Shown: positions 1-7,286, numbered from the stretch's first letter. The stretch: 7,439 nt of DNA from Desulfovibrionaceae bacterium (GCA_009778355.1 WRJY01000211.1:1-7439), one strand, 5' to 3'. Made by a program: numbers and translations. The notes: generated by a model not told the origin, from the sequence alone.

Positions 1-156
1 GGCGAAGGCGCGGGCTACGCGGGCGGCATCTTGTCGGCAGGCGTGGACGGCATTCGCGTGGGCGAGACGATGGCGCGGGCGGTGTTGGGGCAGCCACCCG
101 GCTCAGAGTTTTCACAAGACATCCAGGAGATGCGGCACACTGGGGCCTTGCCATGA
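1..156 (+). CDS. C-terminal end of an FAD-dependent oxidoreductase (partial, 5' end outside window)
   Basis: Reading from base 1 gives 51 codons ending in TGA at 154-156. The peptide begins GEGAGYAGGILSAGVDGIRV and continues through a helix (GETMARAVLG) to a short polar tail. The glycine-rich GEGAGYAGGI followed by an alanine/aspartate helix is typical of the last FAD-contacting segment of flavoprotein dehydrogenases. It resembles in particular the uncharacterised FAD-dependent dehydrogenases of the COG2509 type, in which this motif sits near the C-terminus. Substrate and reaction cannot be told from this fragment. The stop codon overlaps the jetA start in an ATGA, so the two are probably cotranscribed and translationally coupled. 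The family call rests on the motif alone; the bulk of the protein lies outside the window. Confidence 0.72.
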   Translation, partial: GEGAGYAGGILSAGVDGIRVGETMARAVLGQPPGSEFSQDIQEMRHTGALP

Positions 157-1577
157 TGTTCTTCGCTCCGCCTCGTGAGCATTTCTTCCGTCCGTTGACG
201 CATGACAACCGCGAGTTGTGCGCTGCTGTGCTGCGCGCGCTGCATGAACGGGTATATGGCGCCAATGCCGACTATGCCGAAGTATCGACGCGCGAATTGG
301 TGCTGGAAGTGATCCAGCATGCATTGGCCGATCCGATGCTGCGCGCCCTGGTTTTCGAGGCGGGGCAAACGGTCCGGGCGGAAGAAGAGCGCGCCTGTGC
401 CAGCGACTTGCTGCGCAAACTCAAGGAGCACGGCTGGCTGGAAGACTACCGCGACCCCATCGACCTGCGGCCCACGCTCAAGCTCAGCCGCGCAGGCAAG
501 GCTTTCAGTGAAACCTTCGCCAACCTGGACGATTCGCGCGCCAAGACCCGCCAGCGCAACATGCGCTCGGCGCGCAAGGCGCTGGCGGCCTTCATTGCCA
601 GCCGCGATGCCGATGAATTGCTGGATGCACACGAGTTCGCCAGCCGCGTCGTGCAAGATCTGCAGGACGACATCGAGTACTTTCGTCACCTGATTCAGAG
701 CCTGACGCGCGAGGCGTTGGAGCAAAAAGTGGCGTGGAATGAGTTCAATGATTTCATCGAGAAGCGCTTCGCGCGCGAGTACGCCGTGCGTCTAGTGGCA
801 GACTCGGCCGAACGCCATCGCGGCCAGATCAATGAAGCATTGGAAGAAGTGCGCTCGATCGATGGCGAACAGCGCGTCCTGGCCGATGCTCACCTGCTGC
901 AGCGCGCGCCCTGGCTGGAGCAGCAGGTGCAGGGCCGCAGCCCCATGCTCTGGCTGACCGACCGCATCGAAAGCATGGTGGAAGCCGCTTGCGGCTTGAA
1001 GCTGCCGATGTTGCGCTCGGAGATGAACAACTATGTGCGCCGCTTCACCAGCTTGCTGCGGCAAGCGCTTTCACTGGACTACGGAGCCCAATCGCCCTTG
1101 GGCCGCACCATGGCCTGGTTGAAGGAAAAGCCGGCGCCGGAGCGCGGGTTGCTGCTGGACGCACTGACACGGCGTTTGGCCACCAGCGAAATTCGCCTGC
1201 CCGGCGGCGTACTGCGCTGGACGGTGCGCGACCGCGAAGCCGCCGCAGCGGAGCAGGCATTGCTGTTGGTGGACGAAGCCAGTCGGCTCGATGCGCTGCT
1301 GCGCCGGGCCGAAGCCGAGGCGTTTGCCTTCAGCGACCATCAGGTATTGCACAGCCTGCTGCCTCATTTGTCCAGCGGGCCAATCACCCTGGCGGCGCTT
1401 CCGGTAAATACCGCTGAAGATGCTGTGCGTGTGTTGCATGCCGTGGGCGCGGCTCGATCAACCGAAGGGCGGCGCCTGATGCAAGCCCGCAAGATGGCAA
1501 CGCAGTTGCGCACACCGTACTTTCAGGCCGATGACTACGAACTGTGCGCCGCGCCTTCAGATGACGCAGTGGATTGA
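153..1577 (+). CDS. jetA: Wadjet system kleisin subunit JetA
   Basis: This 474-residue protein is the likely kleisin (MukF-like) subunit of a Wadjet SMC complex. In the family it bridges the JetC ATPase heads and binds JetB. The N-terminus (FFRPLTHDNRELCAAVL, residues about 11-27) looks like the JetA family formerly listed as DUF5716. Residues about 1-115 look like winged-helix domains. A long charged helical region follows (about 120-260, including DDIEYFRHLIQSLTREALEQ). The last 120 residues look like a second winged-helix segment that would contact a JetC head. No catalytic motif is expected or seen. ATG 153 was chosen because it forms an ATGA overlap with the upstream stop; ATG 156 is an equally possible start one codon later. 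No strong Shine-Dalgarno lies at the usual distance (AGGAG is at 125-129, too far), which fits translational coupling. Identification rests on the N-terminal match, the length and the jetBCD context. Confidence 0.88.
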   Translation: MMFFAPPREHFFRPLTHDNRELCAAVLRALHERVYGANADYAEVSTRELVLEVIQHALADPMLRALVFEAGQTVRAEEERACASDLLRKLKEHGWLEDYRDPIDLRPTLKLSRAGKAFSETFANLDDSRAKTRQRNMRSARKALAAFIASRDADELLDAHEFASRVVQDLQDDIEYFRHLIQSLTREALEQKVAWNEFNDFIEKRFAREYAVRLVADSAERHRGQINEALEEVRSIDGEQRVLADAHLLQRAPWLEQQVQGRSPMLWLTDRIESMVEAACGLKLPMLRSEMNNYVRRFTSLLRQALSLDYGAQSPLGRTMAWLKEKPAPERGLLLDALTRRLATSEIRLPGGVLRWTVRDREAAAAEQALLLVDEASRLDALLRRAEAEAFAFSDHQVLHSLLPHLSSGPITLAALPVNTAEDAVRVLHAVGAARSTEGRRLMQARKMATQLRTPYFQADDYELCAAPSDDAVD

Positions 1578-2274
1578 AACCATGCCGCTCTCCCTCGCCC
1601 TGTTCCTGGAGCAACGACTGGAGGCAGAAGGCTCGGGGGCCGTCAAGCCCGCGCGCTTCGCCGAATTGGCAGGGCGTCTGCTGGCCAGCGGCGTGATGTG
1701 GCGCGAGTATTCGCGCCCAGAGGCCAGTTTGTATGACGACGCCGTCCAGTGCGAACAATTGTTGCGCGAATGGTTCGCCTGCATCGGCTTCGTGCTGGTG
1801 CACGACAGCGATGCGCGCCTGCTGCGCTTGTATCCCCCCGGTGAAGGCGGCGGCGAGGACGAGGAAGATGGCGTGCGGCGGCTGCGCGCCCGTCTGTCGC
1901 GCGACTTCGTGGCCGCCGTGGTCGCGCTGCGTTTTCTCTACACCGAGGCGCTTACCGGGCGCCGCCCGCTGGTGGACGAACGCCTGATCATCAGTCTGGA
2001 GGAGTTGTCGCAGACCGTGGTGTCGCTGCTGGCACACAAGCTACCCAATGCGGCCAGCGAGCGCCTGACCTTGCTGCGTGAGCTGCGCAAACACCGCGTA
2101 CTGCATTTCATCGAAGGCGTTGATGCCGGGGACATGCAGATGGGTCTGGCCGTGCTGCGTCCGGTCATGAGCTTCGTCAGCGACGAGGCCATGGAAGATG
2201 CCTTGCGGCTGATGGGCAGCCCGTTGCCTTCCACGCCTGCGGCTGCGCCGGCGCCAGAGGATGGCGGCGCATGA
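1561..2274 (+). CDS. jetB: Wadjet system KITE subunit JetB (DUF4194-like)
   Basis: This protein of about 237 residues matches the size and style of DUF4194 proteins, the MukE-like KITE subunit that dimerises on the JetA kleisin and helps hold DNA. The core has the winged-helix pattern of the family: a helix with LLASGVMWREYS, a second with CEQLLREWFACIGFVLVHD, then VVALRFLYTEAL and a C-terminal helical region with LLRELRKHRVLHFIEG. An acidic glycine-rich loop (GEGGGEDEEDG, about residues 94-104) separates the two halves. The start is uncertain. ATG 1531, ATG 1561 and ATG 1582 are all in frame. ATG 1561 gives a 17-base overlap with jetA. ATG 1582 lies four bases after the jetA stop, has a weak GGA about 8 bases upstream, and gives 230 residues starting MPLSLALFLEQRL. 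The stop overlaps the jetC start in an ATGA, implying coupled translation and matched subunit amounts. Confidence 0.85.
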   Translation: MTQWIETMPLSLALFLEQRLEAEGSGAVKPARFAELAGRLLASGVMWREYSRPEASLYDDAVQCEQLLREWFACIGFVLVHDSDARLLRLYPPGEGGGEDEEDGVRRLRARLSRDFVAAVVALRFLYTEALTGRRPLVDERLIISLEELSQTVVSLLAHKLPNAASERLTLLRELRKHRVLHFIEGVDAGDMQMGLAVLRPVMSFVSDEAMEDALRLMGSPLPSTPAAAPAPEDGGA

Positions 2275-3455
2275 AAATCGCCAAGCTGCTGACCTGGCAC
2301 TGGGGTTCGCTGGAAGATCGCGAGTGGCCCTTTGCCGATACCGTGCTGCTGACGGGAGAATCCGGCTCGGGCAAATCCACGCTGCTGGACGCCATTCAGA
2401 CCGTGTTGACCGCCGCGCACCAGCATGTGGTGCAGTTCAACATTGGACAGGACGAATCCACGCAGAGCCGCCGCGGCGGCAAGGAACCGCGCACGTTGGC
2501 TGCCTATGCCCTGGGTCAACAAGCCGATGGGGTGTTCCAGCGTCCTCGCTCCACCAGCTATGTCGGCATCGTGTTCGAAGCCTCTGAGCAGGCAGGCGAG
2601 CAAGTGGCGCCTTTCACGGCGCTTGTCGGCATGGAAGCTTTCGCGGATGGCCGACGCGCTGTCTTGCAAGGCGCTCCACAGTTCTTCATCGTGCGCCGCC
2701 CACTGTCGCTGGATCACCTGGCCCGTCGCGCCAGCGAGACGCCCGCCCCCTTGCCCCTCAAGGAGTTGTACGTGCAACTTCAGCACCGGCTGCAAGCTGG
2801 CGGCGACAAGTTGACCGCCGTGGTGCAGCGCTTGCCTGACAAGACAAGCTATTTGCAACACCTGTTCGGCGCGTTGATGGGCAAGACGGCAGTGGGCGAG
2901 CACGATGCCACGCGCGCGGCCAAGTCCATCGTCAAGGCCATGGCTTACAAAGAGTTGGGCAACGTCAACGACCTGGTGCGCGACGAAATTCTGGAGCCGC
3001 ATGACTTCAGCCGGGACCTGGACAAGATGCGCGAGCTGATGCGCTCCATTGCCGGTCTCAAACTGGAGGCGGAGCGCTTGGCGCTGAATCTGGAGCGACT
3101 GGAAACTGCCGCTCACAGCGCAAATCAAGCGCTCGATGAAGCGCGACGCTTCGTCGTCGCCACCATCGCGCAGGCCTTGCGCGCCTATAGCGAAGCTCGG
3201 GACGCACTGGCGTCGACGCAGCGCCAGATTGCCGCACAGAACAAAAACACGCGCAGTTGCAGGAAAAGCTGGCTTCGCTCCAAGCGCAGGAAATCCAGTT
3301 GCGCGGTCAACTGCGCCAGGTGGAAAAACGCCTGGACGACAGTGATGTGGCGCGCGAGAAGCAGGCGCTGGAAAACCAGATGCGGCTGCACGCCGACCAG
3401 TTTCGCCTGCACTGGGGACGCGTGCAGGAAGCCGCGCGCGGCATCGGCGGCATGA
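2271..3455 (+). CDS. JetC N-terminal reading frame (Walker A half)
   Basis: If no frameshift occurs, translation from ATG 2271 yields 394 residues. About the first 323 are genuine JetC: the N-terminal head with Walker A (K35), a DNA/phosphate-contacting region (RRGGKEPRTLAAYALG), VGEHDATRAAKSIVKAMAY, and the start of the first coiled coil (LEAERLALNLERLETAAHSA). The last 71 residues or so are out-of-frame sequence, rich in Arg, Cys and Trp (for example KSWLRSKRRKSSCAVNCARW), and look nothing like a coiled coil. The ATG overlaps the jetB stop (ATGA), so initiation is probably coupled. On its own this fragment has no signature or Walker B motif, and in SMC proteins ATP is bound only when both head halves come together. 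Confidence 0.6.
   Translation: MKIAKLLTWHWGSLEDREWPFADTVLLTGESGSGKSTLLDAIQTVLTAAHQHVVQFNIGQDESTQSRRGGKEPRTLAAYALGQQADGVFQRPRSTSYVGIVFEASEQAGEQVAPFTALVGMEAFADGRRAVLQGAPQFFIVRRPLSLDHLARRASETPAPLPLKELYVQLQHRLQAGGDKLTAVVQRLPDKTSYLQHLFGALMGKTAVGEHDATRAAKSIVKAMAYKELGNVNDLVRDEILEPHDFSRDLDKMRELMRSIAGLKLEAERLALNLERLETAAHSANQALDEARRFVVATIAQALRAYSEARDALASTQRQIAAQNKNTRSCRKSWLRSKRRKSSCAVNCARWKNAWTTVMWRARSRRWKTRCGCTPTSFACTGDACRKPRAASAA
3237..3256 (+). other. Frame-break site in jetC with A5 run and CAAAAAC heptamer
   Basis: Frame 0 reads Q-N-K-N-T-R from 3237, while the -1 frame reads Q-K-H-A-Q from 3242 and flows into the coiled coil. The bases 3242-3248 are CAAAAAC, in frame as C-AAA-AAC. One missing base in the A5 run (3243-3247), or one lost G after CAG 3237-3239 (giving CAG-GAA-CAA), would restore a single frame. 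The heptamer also has the layout of a -1 slippery site, but its first base is C and not A, so re-pairing at the P site would be imperfect. Direction and approximate position are firm; the cause is not. Confidence 0.75.
3251..3316 (+). repeat. Perfect 9-bp inverted repeat just downstream of the jetC frame break
   Basis: GCGCAGTTG at 3251-3259 is the exact reverse complement of CAACTGCGC at 3308-3316, with 48 bases between the arms. In the mRNA this could close a stem starting 2 bases after the CAAAAAC heptamer, with small internal hairpins such as GCTT/AAGC in the loop. A 2-base spacer is shorter than the usual 5-8 bases for frameshift stimulators. It may also be chance, since this coiled-coil DNA is rich in GCGCAG-like words. 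Confidence 0.45.
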
Positions 3456-5971
3456 CGGCCCAGCTCGTGCAGTTGCTGGCGCTTGATTTGTCGGCGGTTC
3501 CAAAACTGGCCGCTGCGCTCGATGCTTTGCGTCCTGCCGCGCATCAAGTGCTCAAGCCTTGGCCGGCCATGGCCGAGGCTTACGCGCGCAATGCCGTGCT
3601 GGATGTGGCGCTGCCCGCTTTTGAACTGGAAATGTTCGATGCACAACTGGCTGTTTTGCGCCAGGGCATTCATGAGGGAGACGCCTCGGTACAAGGCGCG
3701 GTATTGCAGGCGCTGACCGACGTGGGGGTACGGCTGAACACGTTGCGCGACGACAGCGAGCAATGCGACGCCGAACTGCGTCGCCTGCAAGCTGGCCGCA
3801 CCCAAGGCCCGAAGGACGCGCACGACGCGGTGGCGCTGATCGAACGGGAAATCCCGACCGCCCATCCTCATTTGCTGGCGCAGTTGGTGGAGCCGCGCGC
3901 CGGCACGAGCTGGCAGAACGCCATCGAAGGCTACATGGGCGGCGACCGTTTCGCCATCATCGTCGAAGCAGGCATGGAAGCGCGCTGCGCGCGGCTGGTC
4001 AAACGGCGCTACCCGGTGCGCTCGCCCAAGGTCGTGCAGGGCCGCAAGGCCATGGAAGACACCGAAGGACGCCAACTGGAAGCTCGCGCCATCCTGCACG
4101 AATTGGTGTGTCCCCATCCGGTGGCCAATGCTTTCCTGATGGCACAGTATGGCCGCGTGCGCAAGGTGGATAGCGAGGAAGACCTTGCCCGCACGCCCCA
4201 GGGCTTGATGGAGCAGGGGTTGGGCAGCCGCGGCTACGGCATGTTTGCTTGCCGCGCTCCCGACAATGAACTGGCTTTCGGCGAAGCGGCGCGTCAGCGG
4301 CGGCAGCAGTGGTGCGAGGAAGAACTGAAGCGGCTGACCGCCGAGACGCACGCCATGGGGGCGCTGCGCCAATCCTTGCAAGCCATCACCCGCATGTTCA
4401 ACGGCCCAGTGTTCACGCCGCTGACGCCGCTGTTGCTGGCGGTGCTGGAGAGCCAGGCGCAACACGCCCATGCCGGGCAGGCGCTCAAGGCGCTGGACCT
4501 GTCGGCCATCGACGCCCTGCTGGCCGAACAGAACGATTTGACAAAACGCATTGCCAGCGTGAAAGAGCGGCACGACGAAGAAATGAAACAGGTCGGCGCC
4601 ACCGACAAGGAACTGGCCGACCTGCGCCAGCGTGAGAAGGGATTGAACGAACGCCTGCCCGGTCTGGACGCCGATCGCGCCAATGCCGCGGTTTGGGCTT
4701 CGCGTTTCGCCAGCGCCGCGCCTGCCCTGGCCACCGAACCGCAACTGCTCAACGAGGCCCAGACGCTCGCTGCCAGCGCCGAAATCAGCCTGGACGCACT
4801 GCGTCACCGCGCGCAAGGCTTGCGCGACAACCTGCCGCGCACGTTGCGCGAGTTGGCTCAGGCCGTGGGCGCCTATCTGTCCGGCGCGCGCGACGACAGC
4901 GAGCGTTTCGCCTGGAGCGACCCGCCACGCAGCATCGATCGCCTGGAGGATCTGTTGCCGCTGGTCGAGCGCACCCGCGCCGCCATTGCCGAACAGGCGC
5001 AACGCCAGCGCGCCATTGGCTTGGCCGACAACGCGCGACTGTTGCTCGAGGCCGAAGCGCAATTCAACCATGTCTTTACCAGCAGTTTTTGCTTCAAGGT
5101 GCGCGACGACGTCAAGCAGGGGGCGCTGACGCTGCAACGGCTCAATCGCCACTTGCAGGACATCCGCTTTGGCAGCGACAGCTTCAAACTGGAGTGGGAC
5201 TGGGTGCCGCGCCTGCAGAAGATTCAGGAATTCTTCGAGGCCGTGGAAGGCGCAATCGACGGACTCGAGCGCGATCGCGGCTCGATCTTCTCATCGCCGC
5301 GGCTTACCGACGAGCAACGCGCCACCGCCGAGACCATTCGCGGCCTGCTGCTGGCCAACGATCAAGGCGCCAGCGAGCGGGCGCTGCGCGAGCTGGCCGA
5401 CTACCGCAACTACCGGCATTACGACATCGTGCGCACCAGCCCGGTGGGCGCCACCCGGCTGTCCACCTGGGGCACTGGCTCGGGCGGCGAACTGGAAACG
5501 CCGTTCTATGTAGTGCGCTCGGTCGTGCTGGCGCATGCGCTGGGGCACTTCGCCCGCGACCGGCGCGAGGCTCCAGCCTTGCGCCTGATGCTCAGCGACG
5601 AGGCCTTCTCCAAGATGGACGAGTCGCGTTCGCGCAGTGTGTTGCGTTTCCTGTCACAGACACAGGGTTTGCAACTCGTGGTGGCCATGCCCACATCCAA
5701 ATCCGGAGCGGTCAAGCCCGAGTTCGACAAGGAGTTCACTTTCTCCAAGGTCACGGCCCGGCGCCCTGATGGGCACGGATTTCAGGAACTGTTCGTCAGC
5801 GAAGCGCAGGAAAAAACCTTGAACCGCCCGGCGCTGACCCGGTTGTGGAATGTGCATGCCGAGCAGGCCCGTGAAACCGCGCGCGCTCACTGGCAGATGG
5901 CGCGCGCGGAGCGCGCCGGCTCGCCGGACGGAAATCCGGCGTCAAGACCTGACGACTCGCCTGCCGATTGA
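3257..5971 (+). CDS. JetC C-terminal reading frame (hinge, coiled coil, signature and Walker B half)
   Basis: The -1 frame is open from 3191 to the TGA at 5969-5971. If translated separately it could start only at weak codons such as TTG 3257 (904 residues), with no Shine-Dalgarno visible upstream, or at later in-frame ATGs such as the one in ENQMRLHADQ. It carries most of the protein: coiled coil, hinge, returning coiled coil, signature GTGSGGE and Walker B DEAF, but no Walker A. The lack of a credible initiation site argues that this part was made as a fusion to the N-terminal part, either by an intact ancestral frame or by frameshifting, and not as a separate protein. The C-terminus ends in a short Pro/Asp-rich tail next to jetD. 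Confidence 0.55.
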   Translation: MQEKLASLQAQEIQLRGQLRQVEKRLDDSDVAREKQALENQMRLHADQFRLHWGRVQEAARGIGGMTAQLVQLLALDLSAVPKLAAALDALRPAAHQVLKPWPAMAEAYARNAVLDVALPAFELEMFDAQLAVLRQGIHEGDASVQGAVLQALTDVGVRLNTLRDDSEQCDAELRRLQAGRTQGPKDAHDAVALIEREIPTAHPHLLAQLVEPRAGTSWQNAIEGYMGGDRFAIIVEAGMEARCARLVKRRYPVRSPKVVQGRKAMEDTEGRQLEARAILHELVCPHPVANAFLMAQYGRVRKVDSEEDLARTPQGLMEQGLGSRGYGMFACRAPDNELAFGEAARQRRQQWCEEELKRLTAETHAMGALRQSLQAITRMFNGPVFTPLTPLLLAVLESQAQHAHAGQALKALDLSAIDALLAEQNDLTKRIASVKERHDEEMKQVGATDKELADLRQREKGLNERLPGLDADRANAAVWASRFASAAPALATEPQLLNEAQTLAASAEISLDALRHRAQGLRDNLPRTLRELAQAVGAYLSGARDDSERFAWSDPPRSIDRLEDLLPLVERTRAAIAEQAQRQRAIGLADNARLLLEAEAQFNHVFTSSFCFKVRDDVKQGALTLQRLNRHLQDIRFGSDSFKLEWDWVPRLQKIQEFFEAVEGAIDGLERDRGSIFSSPRLTDEQRATAETIRGLLLANDQGASERALRELADYRNYRHYDIVRTSPVGATRLSTWGTGSGGELETPFYVVRSVVLAHALGHFARDRREAPALRLMLSDEAFSKMDESRSRSVLRFLSQTQGLQLVVAMPTSKSGAVKPEFDKEFTFSKVTARRPDGHGFQELFVSEAQEKTLNRPALTRLWNVHAEQARETARAHWQMARAERAGSPDGNPASRPDDSPAD
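5922..5941 (+). repeat. Hairpin-forming inverted repeat at the end of jetC, upstream of jetD
   Basis: CGCCGGA (5922-5928) and TCCGGCG (5935-5941) are perfect 7-bp inverted arms around a 6-base loop. The hairpin lies inside the last codons of jetC, about 33 bases before the jetD ATG. No T-run follows, so it is not a classical intrinsic terminator. It might stabilise or modulate the jetC-jetD stretch of mRNA, or be a by-product of high GC content. Confidence 0.4.
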
Positions 5972-5974
5972 TCC

Positions 5975-7219
5975 ATGAACGCGCCATCGCCGCATCCCTT
6001 CCTGTTGCGCTTGGCCCGGCTGTTGCTTGCCCGCGCCGAGCGCAGTACGGCTTGCGGGCCTGTTCGTCTGCCGCTGGACCGCAAGGCCGCGCCCGAACTG
6101 CACGACGCACCGGACGCCGACCAGTTGCAATTGTTGCGAATGCAACTGGACGACCTGTGCGACACCAACTGGGTTGTTCTGCGACTGGAGCCGTCGCGCG
6201 CATTCACGGGCCTTGCCGACCGCAAACCCAGGCTGGAGTTGCTCAATTTCGAGGCGCTTGCCGCTTGGGCCGGCTACACGCCCCAAGCCCAACGCTGGCA
6301 ACAGAGATGGCGAGAGCACCTGGCCGCGCACTGGGCGGCGCACCCGCATGCGGCCCCAGCCGATTCAGACGCCGTGTTCGACTACCTGGCCCGCAACCCG
6401 CTGGCGCAAATGGAAGGTCTGCCGTTGGAAGACGCCACCCGCAGTCTCACCGCCTTGGCCACGCTGTGCCGCTCCAGCCGCCCGATGGCCTTGCGCGAAG
6501 CTTGCGCACAAATATTCCAGGGCCGCTCCAAGTTGCTGGACCACCGCGAAGAACTGCTGCGCCTGCTCGGCGCATCGCCGGGCCAGTTCACCGAGTCGCC
6601 GATTCAACTGCTGCTGGCGCCGCCCGAAGGAACCACGCCCGACCCGGATGGCTTCGCGGATGCGCTGTTCATTGAGAACCTGGCCACCTTCGAGCACATG
6701 GCCGATGTGCGCGCGCCTGCCTGGGCACGCAGCCTGCTGATTTACGCGGCGGGTTTTCGCGGCAGCGCCCGGCGCTTGCGATCACGCGCCGGCTGCCGCC
6801 TGTATCTGCGCGCGCCAGCGCCTGCCGCGCACCTGTCCGCCATCGAAGTCTGGCTCTTCGAGGAAGAAGGCGATGGGCAGCAGCGCCATCGGAAGCGCCG
6901 CCCCATGTACTTCTTTGGTGACCTTGACTATGCCGGCATGCAGATCCTCGCCAGCTTGCGCGAAGTGTTTCCCGCAGTCGCAGCCTGGCGCCCCGGTTAC
7001 TCGGCCTTGGCCCGCCAGTTGACACGGGGCGGAGGCCATCCGCCGGCACTGGCAGCCAAGGAATTGCAAACTGATCCTGGCAACACAGGTTGCACCTACG
7101 CCGATGATGAACTGCTCGCCTTGCTGCGAAAGCATGGTCGATTCATCGACCAGGAAGCCTTCGATCCCGCGCAAACCTCTGAAGCTCCTAAGCCGGCAAA
7201 GCCGGAACCAAACAAGTAA
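5975..7219 (+). CDS. jetD: Wadjet system TOPRIM nuclease subunit JetD
   Basis: This 414-residue protein is the likely DNA-cleaving subunit of Wadjet. In the family JetD is related to the A subunit of topoisomerase VI/Spo11 and cuts the plasmid after loop extrusion by JetABC. The C-terminal half matches the DUF2220-type domain: FQGRSKLLD (residues 181-189, a family-like G-x-SK motif), then a TOPRIM fold with the first-strand glutamate in FIENLATFE (E234), the DxD pair in YFFGDLDYAGMQIL (D316, D318) and a late DQE (392-394). These acidic residues would bind the metal ions. The N-terminal 170 residues are helical and presumably contact JetC or act as the winged-helix arm. The protein ends in a Pro/Lys-rich tail (EAPKPAKPEPNK). 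ATG 5975 lies 3 bases after the jetC stop, with no clear Shine-Dalgarno, so coupling to jetC is likely. Because jetC is frame-shifted, ribosomes stopping early at 3455 may reach this start less often. Confidence 0.88.
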   Translation: MNAPSPHPFLLRLARLLLARAERSTACGPVRLPLDRKAAPELHDAPDADQLQLLRMQLDDLCDTNWVVLRLEPSRAFTGLADRKPRLELLNFEALAAWAGYTPQAQRWQQRWREHLAAHWAAHPHAAPADSDAVFDYLARNPLAQMEGLPLEDATRSLTALATLCRSSRPMALREACAQIFQGRSKLLDHREELLRLLGASPGQFTESPIQLLLAPPEGTTPDPDGFADALFIENLATFEHMADVRAPAWARSLLIYAAGFRGSARRLRSRAGCRLYLRAPAPAAHLSAIEVWLFEEEGDGQQRHRKRRPMYFFGDLDYAGMQILASLREVFPAVAAWRPGYSALARQLTRGGGHPPALAAKELQTDPGNTGCTYADDELLALLRKHGRFIDQEAFDPAQTSEAPKPAKPEPNK

Positions 7220-7261
7220 TTCAAATTTGCGCTAAGGATCATGTCCAAAATCCTCCAGCCG

Positions 7262-7286
7262 AGTCTTGCTGACCTCAGCAGAGACT
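7262..7286 (+). other. Stem-loop downstream of jetD (possible operon end)
   Basis: AGTCTTGCTG (7262-7271) can pair with CAGCAGAGACT (7276-7286) to give about 10 base pairs with one bulged G and an ACCT loop, 42 bases after the jetD stop. On the + strand it is followed by AAAAA and not a T-run, so it lacks the usual intrinsic-terminator tail in either direction. It could still act as a weak or factor-assisted terminator, or as an mRNA 3'-end stabiliser. It is the only strong hairpin in the tail of the window. Confidence 0.4.

Larger units (their letters stand above)
2271..5971 (+). pseudogene. jetC: Wadjet SMC ATPase JetC, reading frame broken by a -1 shift near 3240
   Basis: Together the two frames encode about 1,233 residues of a MukB/SbcC-like SMC protein, the DNA-extruding motor of Wadjet. 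Walker A (GESGSGKST, residues 29-37) is in the first frame. After the break come the first coiled coil, a hinge-like globular region (about residues 525-675, including YMGGDRFAIIVEAG), the returning coiled coil, the ABC signature (GTGSGGE, about 1068-1074, bases 5471-5491), Walker B with catalytic glutamate (LMLSDEAFSKMD, D and E at bases 5597-5602) and a switch-like LQLVVAMPTS. Frame 0 gives sensible coiled coil up to TQRQIAAQ (ending 3239). Frame -1 resumes with HAQLQEKLASLQAQEIQLRG from 3248. Frame -1 has a TAG at 3188-3190 and frame 0 a TGA at 3453-3455, so the switch must lie between these. As read, the gene is split; whether it is dead, recoded or mis-sequenced is open. It is called pseudogene only because of the frame break: all key motifs are intact. 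Confidence 0.82.

Noticed and set aside
1938..3503. Long antisense open frame of 521 codons opposite jetB and jetC
   Set aside because: It is a mirror of high-GC codon use on the coding strand. Its product is rich in Arg, Ala and Gly with no recognisable domain, and the + strand genes explain the region.
3185..5152. Antisense open frame of 655 codons opposite jetC
   Set aside because: It is rich in Gln, His, Arg and Leu, as expected for the complement of a coiled-coil gene. No domain or ribosome site is visible.
4693..5769. Open frame of 358 codons on the + strand inside jetC
   Set aside because: It lies out of frame with jetC motifs, and its Arg/Ala/Gly-rich product resembles a GC-driven shadow frame. 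The jetC frame carries the signature and Walker B.
7193..7205. Short hairpin CCGGC-AAA-GCCGG considered as a terminator of jetD
   Set aside because: It lies inside the last jetD codons, has only a 5-bp stem and no following T-run. It encodes part of the Pro/Lys tail.
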